Positions 45,717-54,563 of a stretch of 64,000 nucleotides of DNA are shown in pieces; the stretch's first letter is position 1; each line of letters opens with the position of its first letter. The notes under the pieces were generated by a model. It made no database searches, was not told the origin of the DNA, and worked only from the letters and a program-made list of their open reading frames with translations. Source of the DNA: Pseudomonas sp. PB106 (GTDB lineage Bacteria > Pseudomonadota > Gammaproteobacteria > Pseudomonadales > Pseudomonadaceae); assembly GCF_009764645.1 (NCBI RefSeq), contig NZ_RWIM01000111.1, forward strand, positions 1-64,000, in the 5' to 3' direction. Position numbers and translations under genes: made by a program.

Positions 45717-46691
45717 ATGCCCGCCACGAACATCAATATCGGCGAGCCCTGGATGTGGGGCGCCTTCATCGTTTTCGTTCTTGCCATGCTGGCATTGGAC
45801 CTGTTTGTTTTCGGCGGGCGCAAGGCGCATCGCGTGTCAGTGCGCGAAGCCCTGTCGTGGGTCATTGCCTGGTGCCTGCTGGCCCTGAGCTTCGCCGGTT
45901 TGCTCTGGTGGTATCTGCACGGTGAGTTCGGCGCTGACATCGCCCGGCAGAAAACCCTCGAATTCCTCACCGGCTATTTGATCGAGCAATCGCTGTCGAT
46001 CGACAACATGTTCGTCTTCGTGATGATCTTCAGCTACTTCGCTGTGCCGCCTGAGTTGCAGCGCCGCGTGCTGTTGTACGGCGTGCTCGGGGCGATCGTG
46101 ATGCGCGCGGTGATGATCTTCGCCGGTGTCTGGCTGGTGTCGCAGTTCGAATGGCTGCTGTACGCCTTCGGCGTATTCCTGATCATCACCGGGATAAAGA
46201 TGCTGGTGTTCGCCGAGCAGCAGCCGGATCTCGACAACAATCCCTTGCTGCGCTGGGTGCGTGGGCATATGCGCATCACCAGTGGTTTTCACGGCGAGCG
46301 GTTTTTCATCCTGCAGAACGGCGTGCGCTGGGCGACTCCGATGTTTCTGGTGCTGGTGCTGATCGAGGCCAGCGACTTGATGTTCGCAGTCGACAGCATC
46401 CCGGCGATCTTCGCCGTCACCACCGATCCGTTCATCGTGTTCACCTCGAACATCTTCGCGATCTTGGGATTACGCGCGCTGTACTTCCTGTTGGCGGACA
46501 TGGCCGACCGCTTTCATTTGCTCAAGTATGGGTTGGCGATTGTGCTGGTGTTTATCGGCGGCAAAATGGTGCTGATGCCGTGGCTGCACATGCCGGTGGA
46601 GTGGTCGCTGGCGGTGGTGGGTGCGGTGATTTTCGGGTCAGTGCTGCTGAGCCTGGTTATCACCCGAGGGGCCGAACGCAGCACCGAATGA
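45717..46691 (+). CDS. TerC family membrane protein
   Basis: A 324-residue protein with eight or nine helices of the TerC/Alx type: FVLAMLALDLFVFGGRK, LIEQSLSIDNMFVFVMIF (conserved Asp-Asn), EASDLMFAVDSIPAIFA (conserved acidic pair). The family exports metal ions, mainly manganese, and accompanies secreted or membrane metalloproteins. Its long 5' gap (172 bases from the peroxidase) could hold a yybP-like manganese riboswitch, but I do not recognise one. The ATG follows GGGAGCG. Confidence 0.9.
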   Translation: MPATNINIGEPWMWGAFIVFVLAMLALDLFVFGGRKAHRVSVREALSWVIAWCLLALSFAGLLWWYLHGEFGADIARQKTLEFLTGYLIEQSLSIDNMFVFVMIFSYFAVPPELQRRVLLYGVLGAIVMRAVMIFAGVWLVSQFEWLLYAFGVFLIITGIKMLVFAEQQPDLDNNPLLRWVRGHMRITSGFHGERFFILQNGVRWATPMFLVLVLIEASDLMFAVDSIPAIFAVTTDPFIVFTSNIFAILGLRALYFLLADMADRFHLLKYGLAIVLVFIGGKMVLMPWLHMPVEWSLAVVGAVIFGSVLLSLVITRGAERSTE

Positions 46692-46705
46692 CACCCCAAA
46701 AAACA

Positions 46706-46797
46706 CTGTAGGAGTGAGCCTGCTCGCGATAGCGGCTTGTCAGACAAGGCGATATTGACTGACCGACCGCTATCGCGAGCAGGCTCACTCCTACAGG
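46706..46797. repeat. REP-type inverted repeat (TGTAGGAG family)
   Basis: Arms CTGTAGGAGTGAGCCTGCTC and complement, ten bases from the stop codons of both convergent neighbours. Confidence 0.85.
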
Positions 46798-46806
46798 GGA
46801 TCGGTG

Positions 46807-47907
46807 TTACTTATCAGATTTGATGTTGGTCCAGACGCGGGTACGCACGCGTTCGAGCTTCTGCGGCAATGGCTGCACGACATAGAGGTTTTTCAGCGCT
46901 TCCGGGGTCGGTGTCAGGTTCGGGTTGTCCGTGATCTCTTTGTTGATCAGCGGTATCGAATCCTTGTTTGCATTCGGGTAGCCGAGGAAGTCGCTGATCG
47001 GCGCAATGACTTTCGGATCGAGCAAGGTGTTGAGGAATTCGTGGGCCTCTTCGACATTCTTCGCACTCTTCGGAATCGCGAAAGTGTCGAACCAGATCGG
47101 CGCGCCTTCCTTCGGCAAGCGCCAGTCGACCACCACGCCATTGTTCGCCTCTTTGGCACGGTTGCCGAACTGATAGAAGCTGCCGGAGTAACCGATGGCC
47201 ACGCAGATGTCGCCGTTGGCGATGTCGGTCATGTATTTGGCCGAGTTGAAGTAGGTCACGTAGGGGCGAACCTTGAGCATCAGCTCTTTGGCTTTTTCAT
47301 AGTCGGCGGGGTTTTGGCTGTTCGGGTCGAGGCCGAGGTAATGCAGAGCCAACGGCAGAATTTCGGTCGGCGAATCAAGCATCGCTACACCGCAGGATTT
47401 GAGCTTTTCCATGTTCTCGGGTTTGAACACCAGATCCCAACTGTCCACCGGCGCGTTGTCACCCAATGCGGCCTTGACCTTGGCCGGGTTGAAGCCGATC
47501 AGCACCGTGCCGACCATGTAAGGCACGCCGTACTGGTTGCCGGGATCGTTCTTGCCGAGCAGTTTCAACAGCTCCGGATCCTGGTGGCTCCAGTTCGGCA
47601 GTTTCGACTTGTCGAGTTTCTGGAACACGCCCGCCTTGATCTGCGTTTCGAGGAACTGGTTGGACGGCACGACCAAGTCATAACCGGAGTTGCCGGTGAG
47701 CAGTTTGGCTTCCAGGGATTCGTTGGTATCGAAGGTGTCCCAGGTCACTTTGATGCCGCTTTTTGCCGCGAAATCCTTGGGCACGGAGGGCAGGATGTAA
47801 TCCGCCCAGTTGTACACGCGCAGTTCGCGCTGCTCGGCCTGGACGGCGCTGGCCAACAGCGTCAGCCCACACACGGTGGCACCCAGAATGCGTTTCATCG
47901 TGACCAT
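46807..47907 (-). CDS. PotF/SpuD-like polyamine-binding periplasmic protein (orphan)
   Basis: A 366-residue binding protein with a signal peptide (MKRILGATVCGLTLLASAVQA). The mature protein reads RVYNWADYI, DTFDTNESLEAKLLTGNSGY, YDLVVPSNQFLE, GVPYMVGTVLIGFN, the classic PotF/SpuD polyamine pocket region. The ATG at 47907 follows GGGGAA; the Met three codons later is an alternative. No permease or ATPase is next to it, so it probably serves a transporter encoded elsewhere. It is not preceded by the TGGTATACCA operator. Confidence 0.88.
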   Translation of the reverse strand: MVTMKRILGATVCGLTLLASAVQAEQRELRVYNWADYILPSVPKDFAAKSGIKVTWDTFDTNESLEAKLLTGNSGYDLVVPSNQFLETQIKAGVFQKLDKSKLPNWSHQDPELLKLLGKNDPGNQYGVPYMVGTVLIGFNPAKVKAALGDNAPVDSWDLVFKPENMEKLKSCGVAMLDSPTEILPLALHYLGLDPNSQNPADYEKAKELMLKVRPYVTYFNSAKYMTDIANGDICVAIGYSGSFYQFGNRAKEANNGVVVDWRLPKEGAPIWFDTFAIPKSAKNVEEAHEFLNTLLDPKVIAPISDFLGYPNANKDSIPLINKEITDNPNLTPTPEALKNLYVVQPLPQKLERVRTRVWTNIKSDK

Positions 47908-48114
47908 GGTTGTTTCCCCAAAATGCGGCGTGAGTTCGATGGTTTTTATGTTCTGTACACGGCAGCGGCTTGAAAGGTAGCCAAGGGCAAAAATAGTCCA
48001 GCGTTTAATTGTGGTTTTGATTCTTGCTGACAGCGTAGCCGGTTCACAGTGGGTGATTGGCCAAAAGGGGATCGATGTGGCCAATATGAATGACCGCTGG
48101 GATGCGGACAAAAC

Positions 48115-48139
48115 AATGCCCGGCACATGGCCGGGCATT
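48115..48139 (-). terminator. Terminator of the NCS1 permease gene
   Basis: AATGCCCGGC and GCCGGGCATT hairpin, then TGTTTTGT on the minus strand. Confidence 0.75.
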
Positions 48140-48158
48140 ATTGTTTACGCGGACTGCG

Positions 48159-49571
48159 TCAATCGGTGTAACCCAACTTCGCCGCCCTGCTCTGCTGAGC
48201 CTGGCCGCGTGTCGCCAGGCAGTAATACAGCGGAACAGTGACCACCAGGCCGACCAGCCACGACAGATCCGCGCCATCAACCAGATTGGCGTAAGGCCCG
48301 ACGTACAGCGACGTATTGGCGAACGGCAATTGCACGATGATGCCGATGAAATAGGCGATGATCGCGTGCAGGTTGAAGCGTCCGTAGATCCCGCCATCGG
48401 CGCGGAAGATCGACGTAATGTCGTAGCAACCGCGCTTGATCAGATAGAAGTCGATCAGGTTGATCGACGCCCACGGCACCAGCACCAAGAGCAGCGCCAG
48501 AATCAGCCCGATGAACTCGGAAATGAAATCCGCCGAGGCCCCGAGCGCCACCACGCAGCAGCCCGCCAGCACCACACTCGACAGCACCACACGTACCTTG
48601 ATGCTCGGCGTCCATTGGCTGGCGAAGGTCTGGATCGAGGTGATGATCGACAGCACCGCGCCGTACAGATTGAGCGCGTTGTGGCTGATGATGTTGAGCA
48701 GGAACAGCACCATCAGAATCGGCCCCAGCCAACCGGTGGACTGCTTGACCGCAACCATCGCTTCAGTGCCTTCCGGCGTTGCCAGCACAGCCACCGCGCC
48801 GAAGGTGAACGACAGAATGGTGCCGAGCGTCGCGCCCAGATAGGTCGCCCAGAACGGCTTGGCGATGCCGATGTCGGCCGGCAGGTAACGCGAGTAGTCG
48901 GACACGTACGGCGAGAAGCTGATCTGCCAGATGATCCCCAGCGACACCGTCGCCAGCCAGCCGGACAGGTTGAAACTGCCGCGAGTGAAGAAGTCCGCCG
49001 GCAAATCATGGGCGAAGATGTAGATGAAACCCGCCAGCAGCGCGCTGCCCATCACCCAGGTGCCGATACGGTTCAGCGTATGGATGAAGTTGTAGCCGAT
49101 CACACCGATGGCCGTGGCCGCCAACGCACCGATCAGGATGCTCAACGGCGCCGGCACCGACGGCGCAATGCCGACGATGGATTTGCCGGCAAGGACGATG
49201 TTGGAAATGAAGAAACCGATGTAGATGATCGCCGCGAAAAACACGATCAACAGCGCGCCGTAGCGCCCGAACTGGCCGCGACTCTGGACCATCTGCGGAA
49301 TGCCCATGCGCGGACCTTGCGCTGAGGCCAGCGCAATCACCACGCCGCCGATCATGTGCCCGAGCGCAATTGCCAGCAGCCCCCAGAGCAAATCGAGATG
49401 GAACACCTGAACCACCATGGCGCCGGTGACGATGGGCAGTGGCGCAATGTTGGTGCTGAACCAAAGGGTGAACAGGTCGCGGGCCTTCCCGTGGCGTTCC
49501 GCGAGTGGGACATAGTCGACCGTATGGTTCTCGATCAACGGATCTTGCCGGGACATCTGGGACATATGCAT
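48159..49571 (-). CDS. NCS1-family (cytosine/purine-type) permease
   Basis: A 470-residue NCS1 symporter with about 12 helices: FTLWFSTNIAPLPIVTGAM (helix 1), LASAQGPRMGIPQMVQSRGQ, SPYVSDYSRYLP and ADFISEFIGLILALLLVLVP. The family imports nucleobases, hydantoins, allantoin, thiamine or nicotinamide riboside-type heterocycles. Its promoter is nearly the same as that of the PotD-like operon, including the operator, which puts it in the flavin-monooxygenase regulon as an importer of an N-heterocycle. Start among Met residues at 49571, 49565 and 49556 is uncertain, as no clear ribosome site is seen. Confidence 0.88.
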   Translation of the reverse strand: MHMSQMSRQDPLIENHTVDYVPLAERHGKARDLFTLWFSTNIAPLPIVTGAMVVQVFHLDLLWGLLAIALGHMIGGVVIALASAQGPRMGIPQMVQSRGQFGRYGALLIVFFAAIIYIGFFISNIVLAGKSIVGIAPSVPAPLSILIGALAATAIGVIGYNFIHTLNRIGTWVMGSALLAGFIYIFAHDLPADFFTRGSFNLSGWLATVSLGIIWQISFSPYVSDYSRYLPADIGIAKPFWATYLGATLGTILSFTFGAVAVLATPEGTEAMVAVKQSTGWLGPILMVLFLLNIISHNALNLYGAVLSIITSIQTFASQWTPSIKVRVVLSSVVLAGCCVVALGASADFISEFIGLILALLLVLVPWASINLIDFYLIKRGCYDITSIFRADGGIYGRFNLHAIIAYFIGIIVQLPFANTSLYVGPYANLVDGADLSWLVGLVVTVPLYYCLATRGQAQQSRAAKLGYTD

Positions 49572-49649
49572 GAACTCGAGTTTGTCTGTTCTTATCGTTG
49601 TATGAAGCCAAACCGGGGGGACTCTATGGCCGCCCCTCAGATGCCGACC

Positions 49650-49677
49650 ATATTATGGTATTCCAAACTTTGCACAA
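49650..49677 (-). promoter_or_regulatory. Promoter and operator (TGGAATACCA) of the NCS1 permease
   Basis: On the minus strand: TTGTGC, 16 bases, TAATAT, with TGGAATACCA (49665-49656) between. CAAAGTTTGGAATACC and ATAATATG are identical to the promoter at 11970. It lies in the 318-base divergent gap before the second flavin reductase, together with the site at 49829. Confidence 0.75.
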
Positions 49678-49811
49678 GACTGATCCGCTGATTTGAACGC
49701 GATCTGCGCTGATATCCTCGCTGATCCTGCCCTTCGCTGACTAGCCGAAAGCCCCGTAAACATTGACTTTCCGACGAAAGAAGCACGTTTATCGGTTCAC
49801 CTGAAAATCCC

Positions 49812-49839
49812 TTGCAAAGAATGTATTACGGTATACCAT
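49812..49839 (+). promoter_or_regulatory. Promoter and operator (CGGTATACCA) of the second flavin reductase
   Basis: TTGCAA (49812-49817), 16 bases, TACCAT (49834-49839), with CGGTATACCA at 49829-49838. Same geometry as at 4847, one base from the perfect palindrome. Confidence 0.7.
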
Positions 49840-49889
49840 CAGACCTACAAACACATAAAAACCGCGTCACAACACCCGAGGACTACCCA

Positions 49890-50375
49890 ATGATCGATGC
49901 TGCCATCTACAAACAAGTCATGGGCTCGTTCCCGTCCGGCGTCACTGTTATCACCACGCTGGATGACGACGGCCAGATCATCGGCCTGACCGCCAGCGCG
50001 TTCAGTTCGCTGTCGATGGACCCGGCGCTGGTGCTGTTCTGCCCCAACTACAGCTCCGATTCCTATCCGGTCTTGATCAAGAACAAACGCTTCGCCATCC
50101 ATGTTCTCTCCGGCGGACAGCAAAGCGAAGCCTACGCCTTCGCCCGTAAAGGCAAGGACAAGGCGCAGGGTATCGAGTGGACGTTGAGCGAGTTGGGCAA
50201 CCCTATTCTGGCCAATGCCACGGCGGTGATCGAGTGCGAGTTGTGGCGCGAATACGAAGGTGGCGACCACGCGATCATGGTCGGCGCGGTGAAGAATCTG
50301 ATCGTGCCGGAGCAAGTGTCCGCACCGTTGGTGTATTGCCACGGGAAGATGGGTGCGTTGCCTGCGGTGGCTTGA
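49890..50375 (+). CDS. Flavin reductase (FMN-binding), copy 2
   Basis: A 161-residue paralogue of the protein at 7861, of the same length with about two thirds of residues the same by eye (SSFPSGVTV in one, GSFPSGVTV in the other; DPALVLFCPNY, KGKDKA, SELGNPILA, ECELWREY shared). It supplies reduced FMN, presumably to the monooxygenase at 52667, and has its own operator-bearing promoter. The ATG at 49890 is used as it aligns with copy 1; no strong ribosome site is visible. Having two reductases for one oxygenase in one regulon is unusual. Confidence 0.88.
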   Translation: MIDAAIYKQVMGSFPSGVTVITTLDDDGQIIGLTASAFSSLSMDPALVLFCPNYSSDSYPVLIKNKRFAIHVLSGGQQSEAYAFARKGKDKAQGIEWTLSELGNPILANATAVIECELWREYEGGDHAIMVGAVKNLIVPEQVSAPLVYCHGKMGALPAVA

Positions 50376-50395
50376 TTCCTCAATCAACACATAAC

Positions 50396-50489
50396 CCTGT
50401 GGGAGCTGGCTTGCCAGCGATAGCGTCAGTTCAGTCAGCATCAATATTGACAGTAATGACGCCATCGCTGGCAAGCCAGCTCCCACAGG
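50396..50489. repeat. REP-type inverted repeat (GTGGGAGCTGGC family)
   Basis: CCTGTGGGAGCTGGCTTGCC and complement around a loop with ATCAATATTGACAGTAATGA. It lies between the convergent flavin reductase and chemoreceptor genes. Confidence 0.85.
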
Positions 50490-50514
50490 TTTTTATGTGA
50501 CCCGGTAATGAATA

Positions 50515-52461
50515 TCAGGTCCGGAAACGACTCACCAACTGATTCAACGTCTGCGACAACGCCGTCAGATTCTGCGCATCCTGGCGCGTCGAATCCGCCA
50601 GACTCGCCACCAACTGCGCATCCCCGTGAATCTGGCTGATATGCCGATTGATGTCCTCGGCGACCTGATGCTGTTCTTCCGCCGCCGTGGCGATCTGCGT
50701 GTTCATGTCGCGGATCACGTCCACGGACTCACGTATCAATCCAAAACTCGCACGCGCCTCGTTGATCGACAGCACAGTGTCCTGCGACACCTCAAGGCTG
50801 GCGTGCATTTGCTTGCCCATTTGATGAGTGCGTCGTGCCAGGTTACCGAGCAAAGCGTCGATCTCGCCGGTCGAGTCTGCGGTTCTCTTGGCCAGCGCGC
50901 GCACTTCGTCGGCGACCACGGCAAAACCGCGTCCCTGCTCCCCTGCCCGCGCCGCTTCGATTGCCGCGTTCAACGCCAGTAGATTGGTCTGTTCGGCGAT
51001 GGAGCGGATGGTGCCGAGGATCGACTGAATGTCGTTGCTGTCCTGCTCCAATTGCTGCATCGACTCGGCGCTGTGGCCGATCTCCTGGCTCAGGCGCCCG
51101 ACGTTGTTCACCGCCGCGTCGATCTGCTGTTGCCCGGCGTGAGCCTGGCGCTGGCCGTTGTCGGCAGAGTCCGCCGCCTGGCTGCACGAACGCGCGACTT
51201 CGTTGGAGGTGGCGACCATTTCGTGGAACGCCGTTGAGACCATGTCCACCGCTTCGCGCTGCCGTGAGGCGACTTCAGCCATTTCCGCCGAAACCTCGGT
51301 GGCGCTGCCAGAGCTGCTGTGAATCTGCCCGGCCGCCTGACCGATGCGCTGGATTAACGTGCGGATCGCCTCGAGAAACTGGTTGAACCAGCCAGCCAGT
51401 TGCGCGGTTTCATCCTGCCCGCGTACATCCAGTCTCGCGGTCAGATCGCCCTCACCCTGTGCAATGCCTTCCAGACCACTGGCCACGCCACGAATCGGCT
51501 TGACCATCAACCCGGCAAACCACGCACCGGCCATGGCGAACAGCAGCGCGCAGGCAACAGCGATGGCGCCGATGATCCAGGTCAGCCGCGTGGCGCCGGC
51601 CATGACTTCACTGGCCTTGACCACACCGACGAAGCGCCAGCCCAGCGACTCCGACGGCCAGACCAGCGCCATGTAGCGCTCGCCGGCCAATTCGACTTCC
51701 ACCAGACCTTTGCCCGCCTCGGCCAGTTGTTTGTAGCCCTCGCCCAGATCGGTGAGTTGCTTGAAGTTGTGCGCCGGATCGCTCGGGTCAACCAACACTG
51801 TGTTGTTGGCTTCCATCAGCATCAGATAACCGCTGTCCCCGAGGCGGATCTGCTTGACCAGATCGGTCAGTTGCTTGAGCGACACATCGATATTCACAAC
51901 CCCGGCGTTGCTGCCCAACTGATTGTTGAAACTGCGCACAGTACTCACCAGCACCACATCGTCCGCTGCCCAGTAATAGGCATCGGTGCGCAGCGTCTTG
52001 CCGGGATTGGCCATCGCGGTTTTGTACCAGGGCCGCGTGCGCGGATCGTAACTCGCCAGTTTCGGGTCGCCCGGCCAGAACAGGTAACCGCCCTGCTCGG
52101 TGCCCAACGAGAGATAGGTGTAAGCCGGATGGGCCTTGGCCAGCCCGGCGAACAACGCGAACACCTGCTGATCCTGCGGCCCCATCGGGATCTGCGCGGC
52201 GTCACTGCTCAGGTAGCGTTTAAGGCTGCCATCAATGCCCTGCAACTGCGGATGCTCAGCCAGATAGGCGACGTTCTGGCTGATGCCCTCGAAGAACAAC
52301 TGCATGGCGTTCTCGACCTGGCGCACCTCCCTTCCGGTGCTGTCGATAAAGTTGTCCCGCGCCCCGTCGCGCACATTGAGGATGATCAGCACGGCCACCA
52401 GCAACACCGGCAGGCTGGCGATCACCGCGAACGCCAGAGTCAATTTTTGTTTTATGTTCAT
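50515..52461 (-). CDS. Methyl-accepting chemotaxis protein with dCache-type sensor
   Basis: A 648-residue chemoreceptor: first membrane helix at about 10-30, periplasmic dCache_1 sensor (about 31-290), second helix (about 292-315), HAMP domain, and a cytoplasmic signalling domain with [20 protein letters not shown] at the tip. The sensor has Tyr138, Arg143, Trp145, Tyr146 and Asp192, spaced as in the amino-acid/amine-binding motif of PctA-like receptors (Y-x4-R-x-W-Y ... D). It is divergent from the luciferase-like monooxygenase over a shared TGGTATACCA operator, so it probably senses the substrate of that pathway. The start at 52461 (MNIKQKL) places the first helix correctly. Confidence 0.9.
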   Translation of the reverse strand: MNIKQKLTLAFAVIASLPVLLVAVLIILNVRDGARDNFIDSTGREVRQVENAMQLFFEGISQNVAYLAEHPQLQGIDGSLKRYLSSDAAQIPMGPQDQQVFALFAGLAKAHPAYTYLSLGTEQGGYLFWPGDPKLASYDPRTRPWYKTAMANPGKTLRTDAYYWAADDVVLVSTVRSFNNQLGSNAGVVNIDVSLKQLTDLVKQIRLGDSGYLMLMEANNTVLVDPSDPAHNFKQLTDLGEGYKQLAEAGKGLVEVELAGERYMALVWPSESLGWRFVGVVKASEVMAGATRLTWIIGAIAVACALLFAMAGAWFAGLMVKPIRGVASGLEGIAQGEGDLTARLDVRGQDETAQLAGWFNQFLEAIRTLIQRIGQAAGQIHSSSGSATEVSAEMAEVASRQREAVDMVSTAFHEMVATSNEVARSCSQAADSADNGQRQAHAGQQQIDAAVNNVGRLSQEIGHSAESMQQLEQDSNDIQSILGTIRSIAEQTNLLALNAAIEAARAGEQGRGFAVVADEVRALAKRTADSTGEIDALLGNLARRTHQMGKQMHASLEVSQDTVLSINEARASFGLIRESVDVIRDMNTQIATAAEEQHQVAEDINRHISQIHGDAQLVASLADSTRQDAQNLTALSQTLNQLVSRFRT

Positions 52462-52504
52462 GTTTACTGCGCCTTCCTTGTTCGAAGTGTCGGTCAGAAA
52501 TATT

Positions 52505-52533
52505 TTGCGGATATTCCGTATTATGGTATACCA
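52505..52533. promoter_or_regulatory. Operator TGGTATACCA between the chemoreceptor and the monooxygenase
   Basis: TTGCGG (52505-52510), 16 bases, TATACC (52527-52532) with TGGTATACCA at 52524-52533. The chemoreceptor start is 43 bases to the left, so the site can control both genes. Confidence 0.7.
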
Positions 52534-52666
52534 ATATTCAATCAACCGACCAGCCGTCCTCGAAGGCGTGCTTGAATGGTGAGAAGACTTGCGAGCGTTC
52601 AGCGCTCACGCCAGTGACACAGGCCCGCAAACGACCGGCCATCAACAAAAGATCCGAGGTAGCGTC

Positions 52667-53710
52667 ATGAAATTTTCCCTGTTCGTACACATGGAACGCT
52701 GGGACGAAAGCGTCAGCCACCGCCAACTGTTCGAAGACCTGACCGAACTGACCTTGATGGCCGAGGCCGGTGGTTTCAGCACCGTGTGGATTGGCGAACA
52801 CCACGCCATGGAATACACCATCTCGCCGAGCCCAATGCCGCTGCTGGCCTACCTCGCGGCCAAAACCACGACCATCCACCTCGGCGCCGGCACCATCATC
52901 GCGCCGTTCTGGCACCCGTTGCGGGTCGCCGGTGAATGCGCCTTGCTCGACGTCATCAGCAACGGCCGCATGGAAGTCGGCCTGGCCCGTGGCGCTTATC
53001 AGGTTGAATTCGACCGCATGGCCGGCGGCATGCCTGCCTCATCCGGCGGCCAGGCGCTGCGCGAAATGGTTCCGGTGGTCCGCGCCCTGTGGCAAGGCGA
53101 CTACGCCCACGACGGCGACATCTGGAAATTCCCCACTTCGACCAGCGTGCCGAAGCCGATTCAAAAACCGAATCCGCCGATGTGGATCGCCGCCCGCGAC
53201 CCGGACTCGCACAACTTCGCCGTGGCCAACGGCTGCAACGTCATGGTCACGCCGCTGATGAAAGGCGACGAAGAAGTCCTCGATCTGAAGAACAAGTTCC
53301 AGACAGCGCTGGACAACAACCCAGACGTGCCACGTCCGCAACTGATGGTGCTGCGCCACACCCACGTGCACACCGCTGATAACCCTGACGGCTGGAAAGT
53401 CGGCGCCAAAGCGATCTCGCGTTTCTACCGCACCTTCGATGCGTGGTTTGGCAACAAGGCAACGCCGGTCAACGGCTTCCTCGACCCAAGTCCGGAAGAG
53501 AAGTTTGCCGGACGTCCGGAGTTTGAACTGGAAAGCCTGCACAAGACCGCCATGATCGGCACGCCGGAAGAAATCATTCCGCGGATCAAGTACTACCAGG
53601 AACTGGGGGTGGATGAGTTCAGTTTCTGGTGCGATAACAGCTTGCCGCATGCGGAGAAGAAGAAATCGCTGGAATTGTTTATCAAGCATGTGGTGCCGGC
53701 GTTTCGGTGA
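52667..53710 (+). CDS. Luciferase-like (LLM) flavin-dependent monooxygenase
   Basis: A 347-residue TIM-barrel monooxygenase of the bacterial luciferase family, the oxygenase part of a two-component system using FMNH2. Segments: MKFSLFVHMERWDESVSHRQ, GFSTVWIGEHHAMEY, LGAGTIIAPFWHPLRVAGEC, ISNGRMEVGLARGAY, QKPNPPMWIAARDPDS. It would use reduced flavin from the reductases at 7861 and 49890. TgnB, which opens the pyridinium ring of trigonelline, and RutA, which opens uracil, belong to this family. The ATG at 52667 follows CGAGGT. A strong terminator follows, so it is monocistronic. Confidence 0.9.
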   Translation: MKFSLFVHMERWDESVSHRQLFEDLTELTLMAEAGGFSTVWIGEHHAMEYTISPSPMPLLAYLAAKTTTIHLGAGTIIAPFWHPLRVAGECALLDVISNGRMEVGLARGAYQVEFDRMAGGMPASSGGQALREMVPVVRALWQGDYAHDGDIWKFPTSTSVPKPIQKPNPPMWIAARDPDSHNFAVANGCNVMVTPLMKGDEEVLDLKNKFQTALDNNPDVPRPQLMVLRHTHVHTADNPDGWKVGAKAISRFYRTFDAWFGNKATPVNGFLDPSPEEKFAGRPEFELESLHKTAMIGTPEEIIPRIKYYQELGVDEFSFWCDNSLPHAEKKKSLELFIKHVVPAFR

Positions 53711-53731
53711 GCCCTTGGGATTGAGTGAATG

Positions 53732-53767
53732 AAAAACGCCCCGGTTAATTTGGGGCGTTTTTTTGTT
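53732..53767 (+). terminator. Intrinsic terminator of the monooxygenase gene
   Basis: AAAAACGCCCC and GGGGCGTTTTTTT form the stem with a T run. Confidence 0.9.
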
Positions 53768-53812
53768 TTAGTCGAAATCGATTAAATCCAGGGTCGCTTG
53801 CAGCTTCACCGG

Positions 53813-53908
53813 TCAGGCATCACCGCCAAAAAAGTACTTGTTGCCTCCTGCATCCTTCAGATCATCTGTAGTGCCCTTCGCCGCATCCTGTCTGAGCTCA
53901 GCCCTTCC
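53813..53908 (-). pseudogene. Possible remnant of a toxin C-terminus
   Basis: A 31-codon open stretch with no start, from just after a stop at 53909-53911 to a stop at 53813. It reads GRAELRQDAAKGTTDDLKD then AGGNKYFFGGDA. The composition looks coding and its place behind a CDI immunity gene is where orphan toxin tails accumulate. It could also be chance. Confidence 0.35.
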
Positions 53909-53927
53909 TCATCCATTCATCCACCTA

Positions 53928-54563
53928 TCAATCAAACAACTTACACACCACCCCAGAACATCCCATAGCAAGGAAGCCTTTGTGAGGATCATCAAACTCA
54001 CCAACTTTTTTAACTAACAACCCCTCCTTTTCAAATACATCATATAAAAATCTTGAATCCTCAACTGTATTACCAGTCCATCCCGTACCCAATGTTATTT
54101 CTTCCAAATGATTTTTAGGCAAGGCGACTAAATATGAACATCTCTCATTCAGAACAGCGTTCAATATCAATCTATCTGCCACACCTGATACACACAGCAT
54201 GCCAAAAAACTTCAATTTCCCATCACATTCGACGACAACCTCTTTCGCTTGAGTCCCACCAATCAGGTTGACTCCTCGCGATTTCAACCCCCCCCACAAA
54301 CCCCGATACCTGACTACTCTGGTATCTGGCTGCCAAGTTGAATTACCTATGAATGCATAAAGGCCATACCCAGATAGTTTTTTGTCGATTTCTTTTCGAA
54401 TATAACTCAGTACTAAAATCGAGAAATCATGCGAAGAACACGGAATTAAAAAACTCGCCGCCGAAATCACCAAATCGCCACTCTCATTAGCTCGCGGTAG
54501 ATTAATCACGTCATTAGAGGCAGCAACATCAGGCACTCTTAAAATATTAATTTCAGTAGTCAT
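53928..54563 (-). CDS. Putative immunity protein to the adjacent CdiA toxin
   Basis: A 211-residue cytoplasmic protein with no motif that I recognise. Its start (ATG at 54563) overlaps the end of the cdiA gene by 11 bases, with AGGAAA seven bases before it (GCAGGAAACCATT). The base composition is far more AT-rich than the surroundings, as usual for toxin/immunity cassettes acquired by recombination. By position and composition it should neutralise the C-terminal toxin of the CdiA protein. An earlier in-frame Met exists, but it would add 27 residues translated from cdiA sequence. Confidence 0.75.
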   Translation of the reverse strand: MTTEINILRVPDVAASNDVINLPRANESGDLVISAASFLIPCSSHDFSILVLSYIRKEIDKKLSGYGLYAFIGNSTWQPDTRVVRYRGLWGGLKSRGVNLIGGTQAKEVVVECDGKLKFFGMLCVSGVADRLILNAVLNERCSYLVALPKNHLEEITLGTGWTGNTVEDSRFLYDVFEKEGLLVKKVGEFDDPHKGFLAMGCSGVVCKLFD

